The translations under genes were made by a program, and so were the position numbers. A stretch of 64,000 nt of DNA, taken from Thermothielavioides terrestris NRRL 8126. Taxonomy: Eukaryota > Ascomycota > Sordariomycetes > Sordariales > Chaetomiaceae. Below, piece by piece: positions 34,626-46,042 of the stretch. Positions within the stretch are counted from its first letter, which is position 1. Each line of letters opens with the position of its first letter. The DNA lies in contig NC_016459.1 of assembly GCF_000226115.1 (NCBI RefSeq), forward strand, positions 3,333,501-3,397,500, given 5' to 3'. The notes beneath the pieces were generated by a model, which worked only from the letters and a program-made list of their open reading frames with translations, ran no database searches and had not been told where the DNA came from.

Positions 34626-37299
34626 TATTCGCTTCCTATCGAAGGGAGCTAAGTTTAGATTAGGAGATATTACGAGTTACGCCTAGCAAGTTATATAGAG
34701 CAACGCCTAAAGCAGATAATACTCCTTTATAAAGGAGTAAACTTCGGAGTATATAATCTATAACGAACTAGTTTATAACCTAGCTACTATTATTCTAATA
34801 CTAAGCACTTATAAGGAGTTAGAAGCTAGATAGATTTAAGCCTTATAAACGCCAATGTCTATAGGGATATACAATAGACATTTAAGTTTATTAAAGACTT
34901 CGAGGTTACCTACAACGTCTAGTAGGTAACCGCTATTAATCCCTAAGAACTCTAATACCTAGAAGCTATAGTATTACTCGAAGAGGCACTAGAAGAAGAC
35001 GTCTATACCCAATAGTATATCGAAACATTGTATATTGTAGAGTATTCTCTCTCTTAGATATTCGACAATTATATTCTTTATATCTACCTTATAACTATTA
35101 GATATAAAGTCTAAGTAGCTGTTAGTAAGAACCTTATCCTAGACCCTAGGATCGAAGACGTTGCTTTAGAGACTGAGGACTCAACCTAAGAAACGCTAGA
35201 GACTTTAGTACTAGAGAGTTAGGGACCGCTAAAGACCCTAAAGCCTTAGGGGACTAACGATTAGTAACTAGGACTAGCTATACTACTAGAAACATTAGTA
35301 AGAACTAGATATAATCCAACTAAGAACTAGCTAGCAACTCTACTAAGTTTAATCTTTTAGGAGCAACTAGAAATCTAAAATATATTAACTATTCCTTAAT
35401 AGGGATATAAAACCTATATTGTTAATAGCTACAATCTCAATAGATACTACTAAGGACTATAAAGAGGATTGTAGAATCTATTACTTTAGAATCGACAACC
35501 TAAAGAGGAAGACCTATTATCTCTAATAGCTTAGCTAATCAACGTTTTCAACTAGATTCCCTAGCTACCGCTATAGACGCCTAGCCAACTATCCTAGTAC
35601 CTATCTAGGCTTCCTTAACTAAGTATAGTTATTTAGAACCTTAGAATAGAATATATAGATAGTTTGATCGATTCTAATGTCTCTTTACTATTCTAAGAGA
35701 TGCTGAGCCTACTATATAGACAAGTAGCTAGACCCTCTAGACAAGGAGCTAGACCCTTTAGACAAGTAGCTAGAGCTATAGATATCTAAGCCGCTTTCGC
35801 TATATAGGACTTTCTTACCTAGATAGCTAGAATGATAGAGAACCTAAACATTATAATCGAAAGGGCGAACAAGGCTATAGGTATAGAAGACTATTAGCCT
35901 AAAACCAAGGACGGAAGTACTATATCTTTACAACTATCTATACCTATATCGAAATAAAAGATTTAGGACACCAATCTCTTCTAGCTAAATATAGAGAACG
36001 AGGCTAAAGAACCCTAGGACCTATAGTATAATAAATAGCAACTATACTATAGGGACGTTAACCTTTAGATTAAATAGGTAGATTAGGTCATTAGATACTA
36101 TTTAGCGAGAGAAAAGACCCTATATATAGAGATATAGACCCTACTTCGAGGATTAGCGCTATAATAGTATAAATAGTAGCTCTCTACTATAGAAAAGACA
36201 GTATTGACTATATCTATAAAAGTATAGACTAAACATTTAAAAAAGGAGTTCGGTACTAAGAGATATAAAGTAGAGAAATAGCTAAATAAAAACCAATATA
36301 CTATAAAAAACAACTACGAAGATAAGCTAGTCTAGAAATTCGCTATAGAATACTTTAAATATATATATATTTAGGGAGATACTACTAAAGAGCAATATCT
36401 AATATATCTATATAATTGTCTCTATCTAGAACTTCGCTAGCTATACTTTAAACTAGATATAACTATAGAGATAGATATATTCTTTAGTATTCTTAATACT
36501 AAAGTATATATCGTTAGAGATAAGCTCTGCTAGGACGTCGCCGAAGGCTATATTATTGGCTATAGTCCTATTGCCAACAACGTAGATATAGAGTACAACG
36601 ACGAAGGACGAGGAGACGACTAGGAAGATAGTAGAGCCTTCTAAATAAAAAGAGGTAGAAAAGGATATTATAATCTTTAAAGAAGAGATAAGGATAAACC
36701 TTAGTGACTTAGAAATAATTAGTATAGAAATAGTAACTAAGTACAACTATTTAGTGACTAAAACTTCTATAGTATAACTAGATATAGAAGAGGATACTAA
36801 CTATTTAATAATTATAGAGGAGGACTTAGACTATTCAATGGCTAGAGAAGAGGCGACAACGGCAACTAGGGAAGACCGCCTTGACCTCGACGACTCTAAC
36901 GGATTCGGATATATATATATAAGAAGCAGTTTAAAGATAGTATCTTCTTATACTATAGTAAGATTATAGTAATAGAAGACGACGAAGACGTTAACCTTTA
37001 CTATAAAATGCTAAAGAAGACTAAGTATATTCTTGTCGACGAATACAATATCGAAGCTAAGGACAAGGAATTAAAAGACGAGGAAGTCGACAATTCTTAT
37101 TACTTATATTACACCTTTCGCTAGCTTAGACTAAGCTAGAACAAACTACTATAACAACTTCTATAGATTTAGCAATGTACCGCCTATAGCAAAGTCTTTG
37201 TAATATATTATAAGCTTTTTAAGTATATAGCCAACGATAGCGATAAAGATAAGTATAAACCTATATAACCTTGAATAGACCGTTAGTACAACCTTAGTA

Positions 37300-40200
37300 A
37301 CAACGAAGATAAGCTTAATAGTAAGGATATAAACTTTATACTAACCGAAGGACAGATTATAGAAGTATAGCTATATATACCGCTATTAAAAGCATTGGAT
37401 AAGCAAGCTATATACCTTATAATTAACATTAGTATAAACCTAAGCGAGCTAGGCACTAAAGTTTACTTCGATATAGATAGCAATACTAACCTCGTTGATA
37501 AGGAGTTCATCTCCAAGTAGGCTAAGAACCTACGTTAGATTAATATAAAGCTATACTTTATTAAAGGCGTTGGAGCCTATACCAAAGTTAAGAAGTAAGT
37601 TGAGTTTGACTTCTATATCTAAGGAATCGTCTATAATACCAATGTAGACGGTCACTTCACTATAATAGCCAACGTTATTAAAGGTTTAGAAGCGAAACTA
37701 TTGATTAGAACTAACTTTATACTCTATAATAGAGTAAAGATTAACCTTAATACGTCTATCTATTACTTCTAGTCCATCTATAATATAAAGGTAAGGGTAT
37801 ATATAAAATGGAAAAGAACAATCTAGAAGATGAAAGTCGTAAACACTATAATAGTCGTACCTATAATGGAATACCTAATTAAGACTATATTCAAGTATAT
37901 AGATACTAATAACGACAATCTAGGTAGCTAGAAATATAAGCTCTACTTCGCTTTATACGTCGAGGGTATACTGGATATCGTTATAGACGTAAAAAGCGTA
38001 TATTAGGCCGTTATAAGGAACAACACTGTTTACCTAATTACTATTGTCGAAGGACAGTGTATTAGACACCTTCTTTAATATAGCCTAGAGGAGGATATCT
38101 AGACGATAGTATAGAACCTTATATAGTAGACCTAGGATAATATTATAGACGACAAATATATATAGATAACGACGATTATATAATAGGAGTCTAGCGATAA
38201 AGAACCGATAACAAAGACACTAATAGAGAATAAGTATAAGCTACCTACTAAGTAGGAGTTCTATACACTATCTTATAGTATCGAGAAACTAGACGACATC
38301 CTATATATTAAGTTAGTAGCAAAGGTGAACATCTATAGTAGGGACAAACGGTATATAAAAGAGATAAAGGCATTGCTAGACAAGTATAACGTCTTCTATA
38401 ACTATAGCATTGTCCCTATACCAAAGGATTAGAAGATAAGAATTTTACTTATCGACGGATACTAGAATTAGCTTAAGCCTATTTAGATTTACTCGCTAAA
38501 CACTAAAGACTAAGCGATCGTCGACGAAGAATATAATAAACTATATATATAAAGAAAGATAGACTTTATAGACTAGCTAACCCCTATCGTTTACCTAGTC
38601 TTTATAGTCTATTATATAGTTGCTAGAAAAACAAAAGGCAGAGCTATAGTAGACCTCTAGCCCTTAAATATATTGGTAGTACCAGATATATACCCGTTGC
38701 CTAACTAAGACGACATTATAAATATAATGATAGGCAATACAATCTTTATAGTATTCGACACTTCTAGATTCTTCTTTTAACTTCTAGTCGTAGAAGAATA
38801 CTATAACTATATAGTAGTCATTAGTCCTAGAGGTTTAGAACGTTTAAACATTATATTAATAGGATTTAAAAACTTACTAGCTTTTATATAGTACTTTATA
38901 GACCGTTTATTCTATAAGTATAAGCACTTTATATATACCTATATCGACGATATTATTATCGCTAATAAGAATATAAAGGAGTACCTCAAGTACATTGAGA
39001 TAGTTCTCGATATTCTTGACAAGGTATATATTTATATTTCAGTAGAAAAATCCTTCGTAGCCTACCTATCAATGAAACTGCTTAGCTATATAGTCAATGG
39101 CGAAGGAGTAGCTAAGACGGACAATAGGATCGCTATATTTAAGAAACTTAAGTTCCCTAATACCCTCGAGACTTTAGAGCAATACCTTAGTATAGTCGAA
39201 TAGCTATATAAGGGTATCCTATAGTATATAGCGAAAGTATAGCCTCTATAGGATTGTAAAACTAAGCTCTTTACCTAAGGGAGAGTAAGTAGAGACCTTC
39301 CTATCGCTAAATCGAAGAACGCTAGGAAAGTATTTACTTTGAACGTTAAATTCGAGCCTATACTAATAGAACTAAAGTCCTTTAAGTTACTATAGGAATA
39401 TCTATATAAGTAGTACTTCCTATATCATTATTGTTTTAACAAACTACTGTTTATCAAGCTTAATATAAATAACAAGGGATATAGAGTAATTGTCTTTCAA
39501 CTCTATTGCGAATAGGACAATACTAGTATCCTTAGCTAAGATATTCTAAATAGCGAGATCTAGCCTATTATATTCTTGTCTCGCCTAACTTCCAACGTAG
39601 AAAGGAAATATAGGAGTATAGAAGTAGAAGTCGCCACTGTCGTATAGGCAGTTAGGAAGCTCTAAAAAATAGTATAGTCAAACTAATACCCTATAAATAT
39701 TCTAATAGACTATATAGTAACTAAAGGCATTGTAAAATATATATCTCTTACTACTATAGACCTTATAAAGGCTAACCTAAAGCTCGCCAACGCTATAAAC
39801 TAGCTATCTTAGTTCGACCTCAACATTTTCTATATACTAAGAAAGCTCAACGTTGTACTAGACGCTCTATTATACCTACTGACCTTCGAGGAGGACGCCC
39901 CTAACGAAACCTAAAATACTACCAACGAACTAGAGGACATTTAGTCCATTATTTAGATCGATACTAAGGAATACTACGCTATAGACACTAGTACCTTTAA
40001 ACTAGTTATCAATAATAAGTTTAAAGCTAAGCTAACTATAGTTTATCCTAACAACTGCTAGTACAATAAGATTATTAGGAGTCTTTATAATATAGAAGAA
40101 TAAGCTAAGAAGATCGCTAAGTAGAGAGAACGTAAAGAGTAAGAAGAAAAGTTACGAAGAAAGCAGTACTAAAAGCTATAGCTTAGACCCTATAAACTAA

Positions 40201-41640
40201 AGGATAGTCTCCTCTACTACGTCGACTATAAAGGAACGAGGAAGCTTTATATCCCTAGTAGCTATATTAAGGACATTTTTGCCATTGTATACGACAATAC
40301 TTACCACTTTAGGATAGACAATATAATAGCGAACCTCTTAGCATTTACGTTTAACTAAAAGCATTAGATAGTATATAAATACGTTTAGCACTATCCTATA
40401 TATAGAGAGAACTAGACTTTAAGAGAACTAAAGCCTAGAGACCTTTAGCCAATTTAGATATCGCTATAGCCTTTCTATACTATTACTATAGATTTTATTG
40501 TCGGTTTACCTACTATACCTTCTAAAAGGATACTATAGTCAATGAAAAAGTACCTAATCCTCAACGCTATATACACTATTATCTATAAGTTTAGTAAGAA
40601 GAAGCTTCTTATAGCTAGAAACGATAAAATGTTAGTAGAGGAATAGGCTATTATAATTTTTAGAGTACTAACGTATATAGATTAAGGACTTCTAATATAA
40701 ATCATTAGCAACCGAGATACTAAGTTCACCTCTAACCTATAGAAGGAAATCTTTTGTATCCTAGGCGTTAGCCTCCTTTTCTCGATAGCCTATTATCCCT
40801 AGATAGACGATTAGTTAAAGAGGATAAACCAAACAATAGAAATCATTATCTATATAGAAGCTATAGAAAAACTAGGAACGCTATAGCCTCTACTTCTCTC
40901 TACGTTGTAGTACAACTTTAATAATATGTTTGTAGTCACTATCGGAAGATCGTTAAACAAATTAATATATAGCTTTAAACTACACTCTATCTTAGATATA
41001 CTTTACTATAAGAAGGGTACTATTGCCTTTACTAAAGCTATCAATGTCCTAAGACAGTAGTATTAAAAAGAAGTAGTAGAACAGATCGATTATATAGGCG
41101 CTATTACAAAGATATATTACAACAATAAGTATATACCTACCGAGTTCAAAGTAGGAGATACCGTTTACCTATAATTGTATAATAGATACCATCTTCTAGG
41201 AAAGCTTAAACGAAAGTGGTCGCTATAGCGGGCAAGACTATTTAAGATTGTCTATAAAATCAATAAGAACGCCTATAAGCTTAACTTCCTAGCTAGTTGG
41301 AAAGTCTATCCTATAGTTTTAGTTTCCTAGTTATAGAAACTAGATTAAGGGAAAGACCTCTTTAACTATAATATAGAGCCCCCTAGCCCTATAATCGTTA
41401 ACGGAGATAAGTATTAGGAAATCGAGAGAATTATATAACGACGTATTATCTAAAAGAACTAAAGACCTAAGGTCAAGTATCTAGTATAATAGAAAGGATT
41501 TACCGTTAAAGACGACTAGTAGATCCTATATATCTAGCTTATTAACGATACTAAGGAACTTGTTAAAGAGTATAAAGAGATATATCCTATCGACTAGGAG
41601 AAGGAACACTGTAATAAGGGTATCGCTACTAAGGAATAGA
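37300..41640 (+). pseudogene. Element 2 pol relic: protease, RT, RNase H, integrase, chromodomain
   Basis: Stops ignored, the frame gives a retropepsin-like part (KVYFDIDSNTNLVDKEFI, D-x-G altered by RIP), then the RT palm with VVISPRGLERLNIILIGFKN and YIDDIIIANKN, the RNase H motif IIFLSRLTSNVERKYRSIEV, and an integrase core with TITIDFIVGLPT (first Asp at 40491-40493), ISNRDTKFTSNL (second Asp near 40716) and QLKRINQT, where the catalytic Glu reads Lys, a G-to-A change. The C-terminus carries a chromodomain-like KYLVQQKGF, which in related elements targets integration to heterochromatin. The protein cannot be made from this copy. Confidence 0.85.
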
Positions 41641-42639
41641 AGGAAGTAAAGGAGATTCCTTGATCCTAGAAACGAGTTGTCGTCGAGCTACTATAGAGGA
41701 AGGGTAGCGACTACTAATAGCTATACTATTATTGACTTTCCCTTTCCTTCTTTCCTATTTCCCTTTTTTCCTTTTATTCGTTTATACTTTCCTTATTAGA
41801 ATACATTTACTTTAGTATATCTATTACCGCTATATTGCTATTAGATGTATAAGCGTTGTCCTCTATCTTATAGATCTTCTAGTTTTTCCTCTCTTTACCT
41901 TTTACTTAGATATCACCAACGCTTTTAGTTATAAAACTATAGTTATTTAGTTCGTTAAGCACTTTGCTTATCCTAGTTTTCCTATATATAGATTTACTAT
42001 TGACTTTAACCTATAAATGGTTAGGGAAAGCCATCTTATCGCTATAAAGGCATAGGGCTTCGAGCCTCAAGGGTATAATGTTCTATTCTCTAGCTGCTAC
42101 TAGATAGTAATATTGTTTATTGGCTATAGGTACTATACTATTATTTTTATTTACTTCTAAAATAGCTTAATGTAGGCTACTATAATTTCCTTTCTCTTTA
42201 TATATCAACTTCAATGTATCTATCTTCTTTAACAATTCCTTATTGCAATCATTTATATTCGCTATACGATCGATCGTTAGACCTTTTTATCACTGAGCTA
42301 TATACATTTATATAAGCTACTATTAGTCGATATATATTTACACTATATTTGTAAATTGAGATAATTCGCTATATATTCTCGTAGTACCTATATTAACGAT
42401 AGAGGCGACTATATAGTCGATTCTCTTAGCTCGCTAACGTTATCGAATAGCGAAGTGCTCGAGTACAATTATATCGATATTATAGAGGGAGATACTCGAC
42501 TAGTCTTCGTTGTTTATAAGATGTCTCCCTATATAAGAAAGACGCCTACTAAAGGCTATACTACCAATATCTAGAAGAGGGAGAGCGCCCAACTCGTAGC
42601 TAAGTAAATAGGAGGAGTAAAGAAAATCGACAATATGCC

Positions 42640-44515
42640 TAACGTTCCTTTATATATCTTAGGAGCTTCTACGTCCTACTAAGCTATTACTAAAGACGTC
42701 GCTACTAGAACTACTTATAACAACGAAATAATAGCTATTAAAGAAGCTAATATAGCTAAAGTAATCTAAAACAGCTTAGAGACTGCTTATAAAAAGCGAT
42801 AGTAGAATGTTACTATAGACCTTATTATAGTGTCCAACAACGAATAGGAAGTCTATAAGGACTATAACAAAGCGTTAGACAACGACACTATATAAGAGCA
42901 TTTAGAAACTCTCTTAACTTATAAGTATATAGAAGGGGAGTAGCCCCTACAATGTACACTAGGGATCAAGTATCTAGAAACTAGTAACGTCTCCTCTACT
43001 AGCGTATAGCGCTAGGAAGTCTAGTAAGCTCTATATATTGTATTAGAAGATAAGGCTACTACAACTAACGACGACCTAGACGTCTCTAACGACGATAGTA
43101 CTAATTACATTAATAATAAAGAGGATATAGCGACTAAGCTATATTATATCCTAGAGCTTTAGGAAACCTATATATTATATAGGTACTCTCAGCGTCTAAC
43201 TAGAGCTATAAACAAGTATATCGCTACTATAAGCAAAGCACTTGCTTATATATATATAGATTTTAGTTATAATAACGAATATATAGCTAAGCTAGCGATA
43301 CAATTCACTAGGTTCTACTATATAGTCCTAAAGAAGGATTTCAGTAATAAGCCTACTAGCTTTATATATAACTTATATATTTAGAGGATCAAAGGCACGA
43401 TTAAAAGAGTCTTTAAAGAGTTCTAAAAGACAGATATAGTTATAGTAAGCTATATATCGACTATAATAAAAATCTTTGTATTACATTATATCTCGCCTAA
43501 AGGCGAGGGCAACCCTTTTATAAACGTGATATTAGTAGAGCTTGGACTAGCCTATTACAACAACGCTTAAGCTATAGATATAGCGAGTAGTACTAGCTAT
43601 ACGATTACTACGAATAATAATACTATTAAATCTCTACAAATAGATATAAAAGTAGTATAAACGCTAACTAAGGATCTACTCCAATTTGCCTAGAAGTACT
43701 AAGTCTATATTAAAGAAGTCGAAAAAACTATAGTAGAATTAGCAAAGTTCATTAGTATATCAAAAGTAAATAGCAAAGCTAGTAACCTAGATCCTAGTAG
43801 TCTTACCTTCTAGGGCGACCTTAATAATATATACTATCATTGGATAGTAAAGATTAGCGACTTATAGCTAGTGTACGATAAGACCGTGATAGATCTCTGT
43901 TATAAAAACAACGCTCTTCTAAAGAAGATCGACCTCGCTATTTAAACGACAATAAACTTATACAATAGCATTTATATAGGACTGGCATAGCGTATATAAG
44001 ACGTTGAGCGCTATTTAGTAGCTATCGAGACCTAAGCTACTACAATAGATTTACCTACTATAAAGGCAGCTATTACAAAATAAGCTAGAATATCCATTTA
44101 GACTACTAGCTACTATAAAGCAGTACCTAAGATCGTTTACGCTATAACTATAACTACAATGTATATTGTTAAAGCTATATAGTTACCTATATAGAAGATA
44201 CTAAGCAAGACACCTATAGCCAAAGCTACGCTATTGGTTGTACTAGCAACGCTAGCTAAGACGCTATAAAGTCAGTATAATAACGATACCTAATCGACAT
44301 TAGAAGCTAAAATTGTCGAGGTTATAGGCAATAAGCGCTAAAGAAAAGTAATAATCGACGACAAGGTATAGAAGACGCTAATACATCCTCCTAAGAAAGT
44401 TAAGAAGATACTTATATCCATTGAATATAGAGTAGCTACAAAGACGTCGAAGGCAGCTAGGGACGACCTATATACTAGCAATAGCACCGTCGACCTAGAC
44501 AAGTAGAACAAATGA
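42640..44515 (+). pseudogene. Element 2 extra reading frame downstream of pol
   Basis: If RIP-type stops are read through, one plus frame runs for roughly 620 codons and ends with a TGA at 44513-44515, about 170 bp before the 3' LTR. It starts near PNVPLYILGASTSYQA and contains ELAKFISISKVNSKASN and DLNNIYYHWIVKISDLQLVY. Coiled or helical stretches rich in Ile, Lys and Gln dominate. No domain is recognised. The position is that of an env-like third gene, but I see no clear membrane segment or signal peptide; a displaced gag is another possibility. Confidence 0.45.
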
Positions 44516-44687
44516 ACAAGTAAATTACAACGGAGAACCTTACTATAGACCGGAATAACAGATATAGAAATCCTATATAGGGTATAATATAGATTAGTTT
44601 TCTTCCTTTTTATATACTCCTTTATCCTATATTAAGTTCTATAATGATGGCGAGGACGCCATCTTTTTCTTCTTATCCCTAGGCACT

Positions 44688-44936
44688 TATCACATATAAC
44701 TATAGCAAAGGCACCTATAACCGTACCGTGGTCAAGGGTGACGAGCATTCCCTTAAAAAAGGGAACCTCGCCTATAACCCCTTTGTAGAATAGTAGACTG
44801 TATCAATATACTTTTGTAACATATACTAGTGTTTAGGAGTACCGCCTTATCAGCTGACGAGGCTAAGAGGCATTGATCTTTCTCACCCTCACACGTTTAC
44901 CGCTAGATGGTCACTGAGCACTATTTGCGTATAACA
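44688..44936 (+). repeat. 3' LTR of element 2
   Basis: This copy partners 34351-34599, ends in AACA and is followed at once by the GAGGT duplication. The bases just inside it (TTTTTCTTCTTATCCCTAGGCACT) resemble the 3' end of the outer element next to its own LTR, so the two belong to related gypsy lineages. Confidence 0.92.
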
Positions 44937-44941
44937 GAGGT

Positions 44942-45822
44942 CGATGCTTCATCATTAGGATAGCCGTCTTTATCTTTATCAAATTCCTTAGACAAATTTT
45001 ACCTAGTAACAAAGGATATCTTAGCTTTCTATAGATTACGGTCGAGGGTAGTAGAGTCTTAGGTATTATAAAGGCTACAATTCAAATTAGCTAGAAGGAC
45101 TAGGTATTTGGCCTAGGTATACTAGGTATTATAGGCCTTAGCTACCTAGTATTCCCTACTAAGATTACGCTCCTTAACTTACTCTATTAGAGGTATAGTC
45201 AAAGCTATAGAGGATCGAGCCATTGCTAATAGGTTCAGTTTAAGAAAGTCACTTAGTATACTCGACGTATCTTTCAAAGGATTCTATAGCCTAGAGGGCT
45301 TTTCTAGGCCTTTCGCTACTTTAGGAGGTATATTTTCTACGTTAGCCAACGTAACCAATAGACCAACTAAGCATTAGTATAGTAAAGTAGATATAGATCG
45401 GAACAAAGTAGCCACTAGCTATATAGAACACAGTAATAGCTTAGGATACTAGCTATATACTAGCTAGGGGACTCTATAGCATCGAGGGTGTCACTAAGTA
45501 TAAGTAGGATATAAGCCCTAACGAGCCTTAGATTAGGAGGGTATAGAGTTACTAAGATATAGCCTTCTAGACCGTATAGAATATAGGGGCTATAGCGCTC
45601 AACGAGAAAGAGGGGAGGGTATAGTAGCCGTCGAAATCCTTATTGGACCCAACTGCTTAGTAGAGATAGTTGCAGTTGACTTCTATATAGTATATAGAGG
45701 CCTCCTATAGGTAAGCCGTCGCGATTTGCGGATACTCGAATAGTTCGATTCAAATAGATTCGATCGATCAAATAGATTGAATAAGATAGCGGTTAGCACG
45801 ATCGTAAGTCGCAGCTACCATT
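44942..45822 (-). other. Leader and 5' gag region of the outer element
   Basis: After removal of element 2 this stretch joins 34345 and forms the 5' end of the outer element on the minus strand. Bases 45820 to 45791, read on the minus strand, start TGG two bases inside the LTR and act as the primer-binding site; the plus strand there ends in GCAGCTACCA like a tRNA 3' end. RIP has removed any clear gag start. Confidence 0.6.
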
Positions 45823-46042
45823 TGATACAGTAGCACGCAAAATGCAATATATAGGAAGATTAATAGTAAGTGTGATAATGGATTCTAAGTGGGGAGGCTC
45901 CTACCACTACCAAGATATTCTTGGCAATGTGTGTAGGGCGTATAAGCCATGCAGGGCAAACCCTGTATAGAGCAACCCTAACCCAGAGCCTGACCCAGAT
46001 GGGGTCATCATCTATTTATATACACAGGAGCATCCGGTATCA
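45823..46042 (-). repeat. 5' LTR of the outer element (right copy)
   Basis: This 220-bp copy carries about 14 RIP-type changes relative to the left copy, all within its first 125 bases or so, the side facing the element. The outer part next to the host exon is clean. It ends GGTATCA and is followed by the target duplication CTCGC. Confidence 0.93.

Larger units (their letters stand above)
34351..44936 (+). mobile_element. Nested element 2: Ty3/gypsy chromovirus with an extra 3' reading frame
   Basis: The 249-bp LTRs (34351-34599 and 44688-44936) are flanked by the target duplication GAGGT (34346-34350 and 44937-44941). The left copy starts TGTTACACAC and the right TATCACATAT, differing by transitions only. 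Plus-strand coding relics follow the gypsy order: protease near 37430-37700, RT with YIDDIIIANKN at about 38941-38975, RNase H around 39560-39900, integrase 40260-41250 and a chromodomain-like KYLVQQKGF near 41475. At 10.6 kb it is longer than usual because about 3 kb with a long unidentified frame separate pol from the 3' LTR. All frames are RIP-broken. Confidence 0.93.
19592..46042 (-). mobile_element. Outer Ty3/gypsy chromovirus with two other LTR elements nested inside
   Basis: The ends are 220-bp direct repeats with TG...CA termini that also form the inverted hexamer TGATAC/GTATCA. The flanks carry a 5-bp target duplication, CTCGC, at 19587-19591 and 46043-46047. The span is 26,451 bp; subtracting the two inner elements and their duplications leaves about 8.5 kb, normal for a gypsy element. 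Coding relics read on the minus strand in the order gag, protease, RT, integrase, chromodomain from right to left, so the 5' LTR is the right one. A primer-binding site starts TGG two bases inside the right LTR (45820 leftwards). RIP has introduced stops everywhere, so the element is dead. Confidence 0.93.

Noticed and set aside
45791..45820. tRNA-like 3' end with CCA on the plus strand
   Set aside because: It is the complement of the primer-binding site of the outer element; nuclear tRNA genes do not encode CCA and no 5' half is present.
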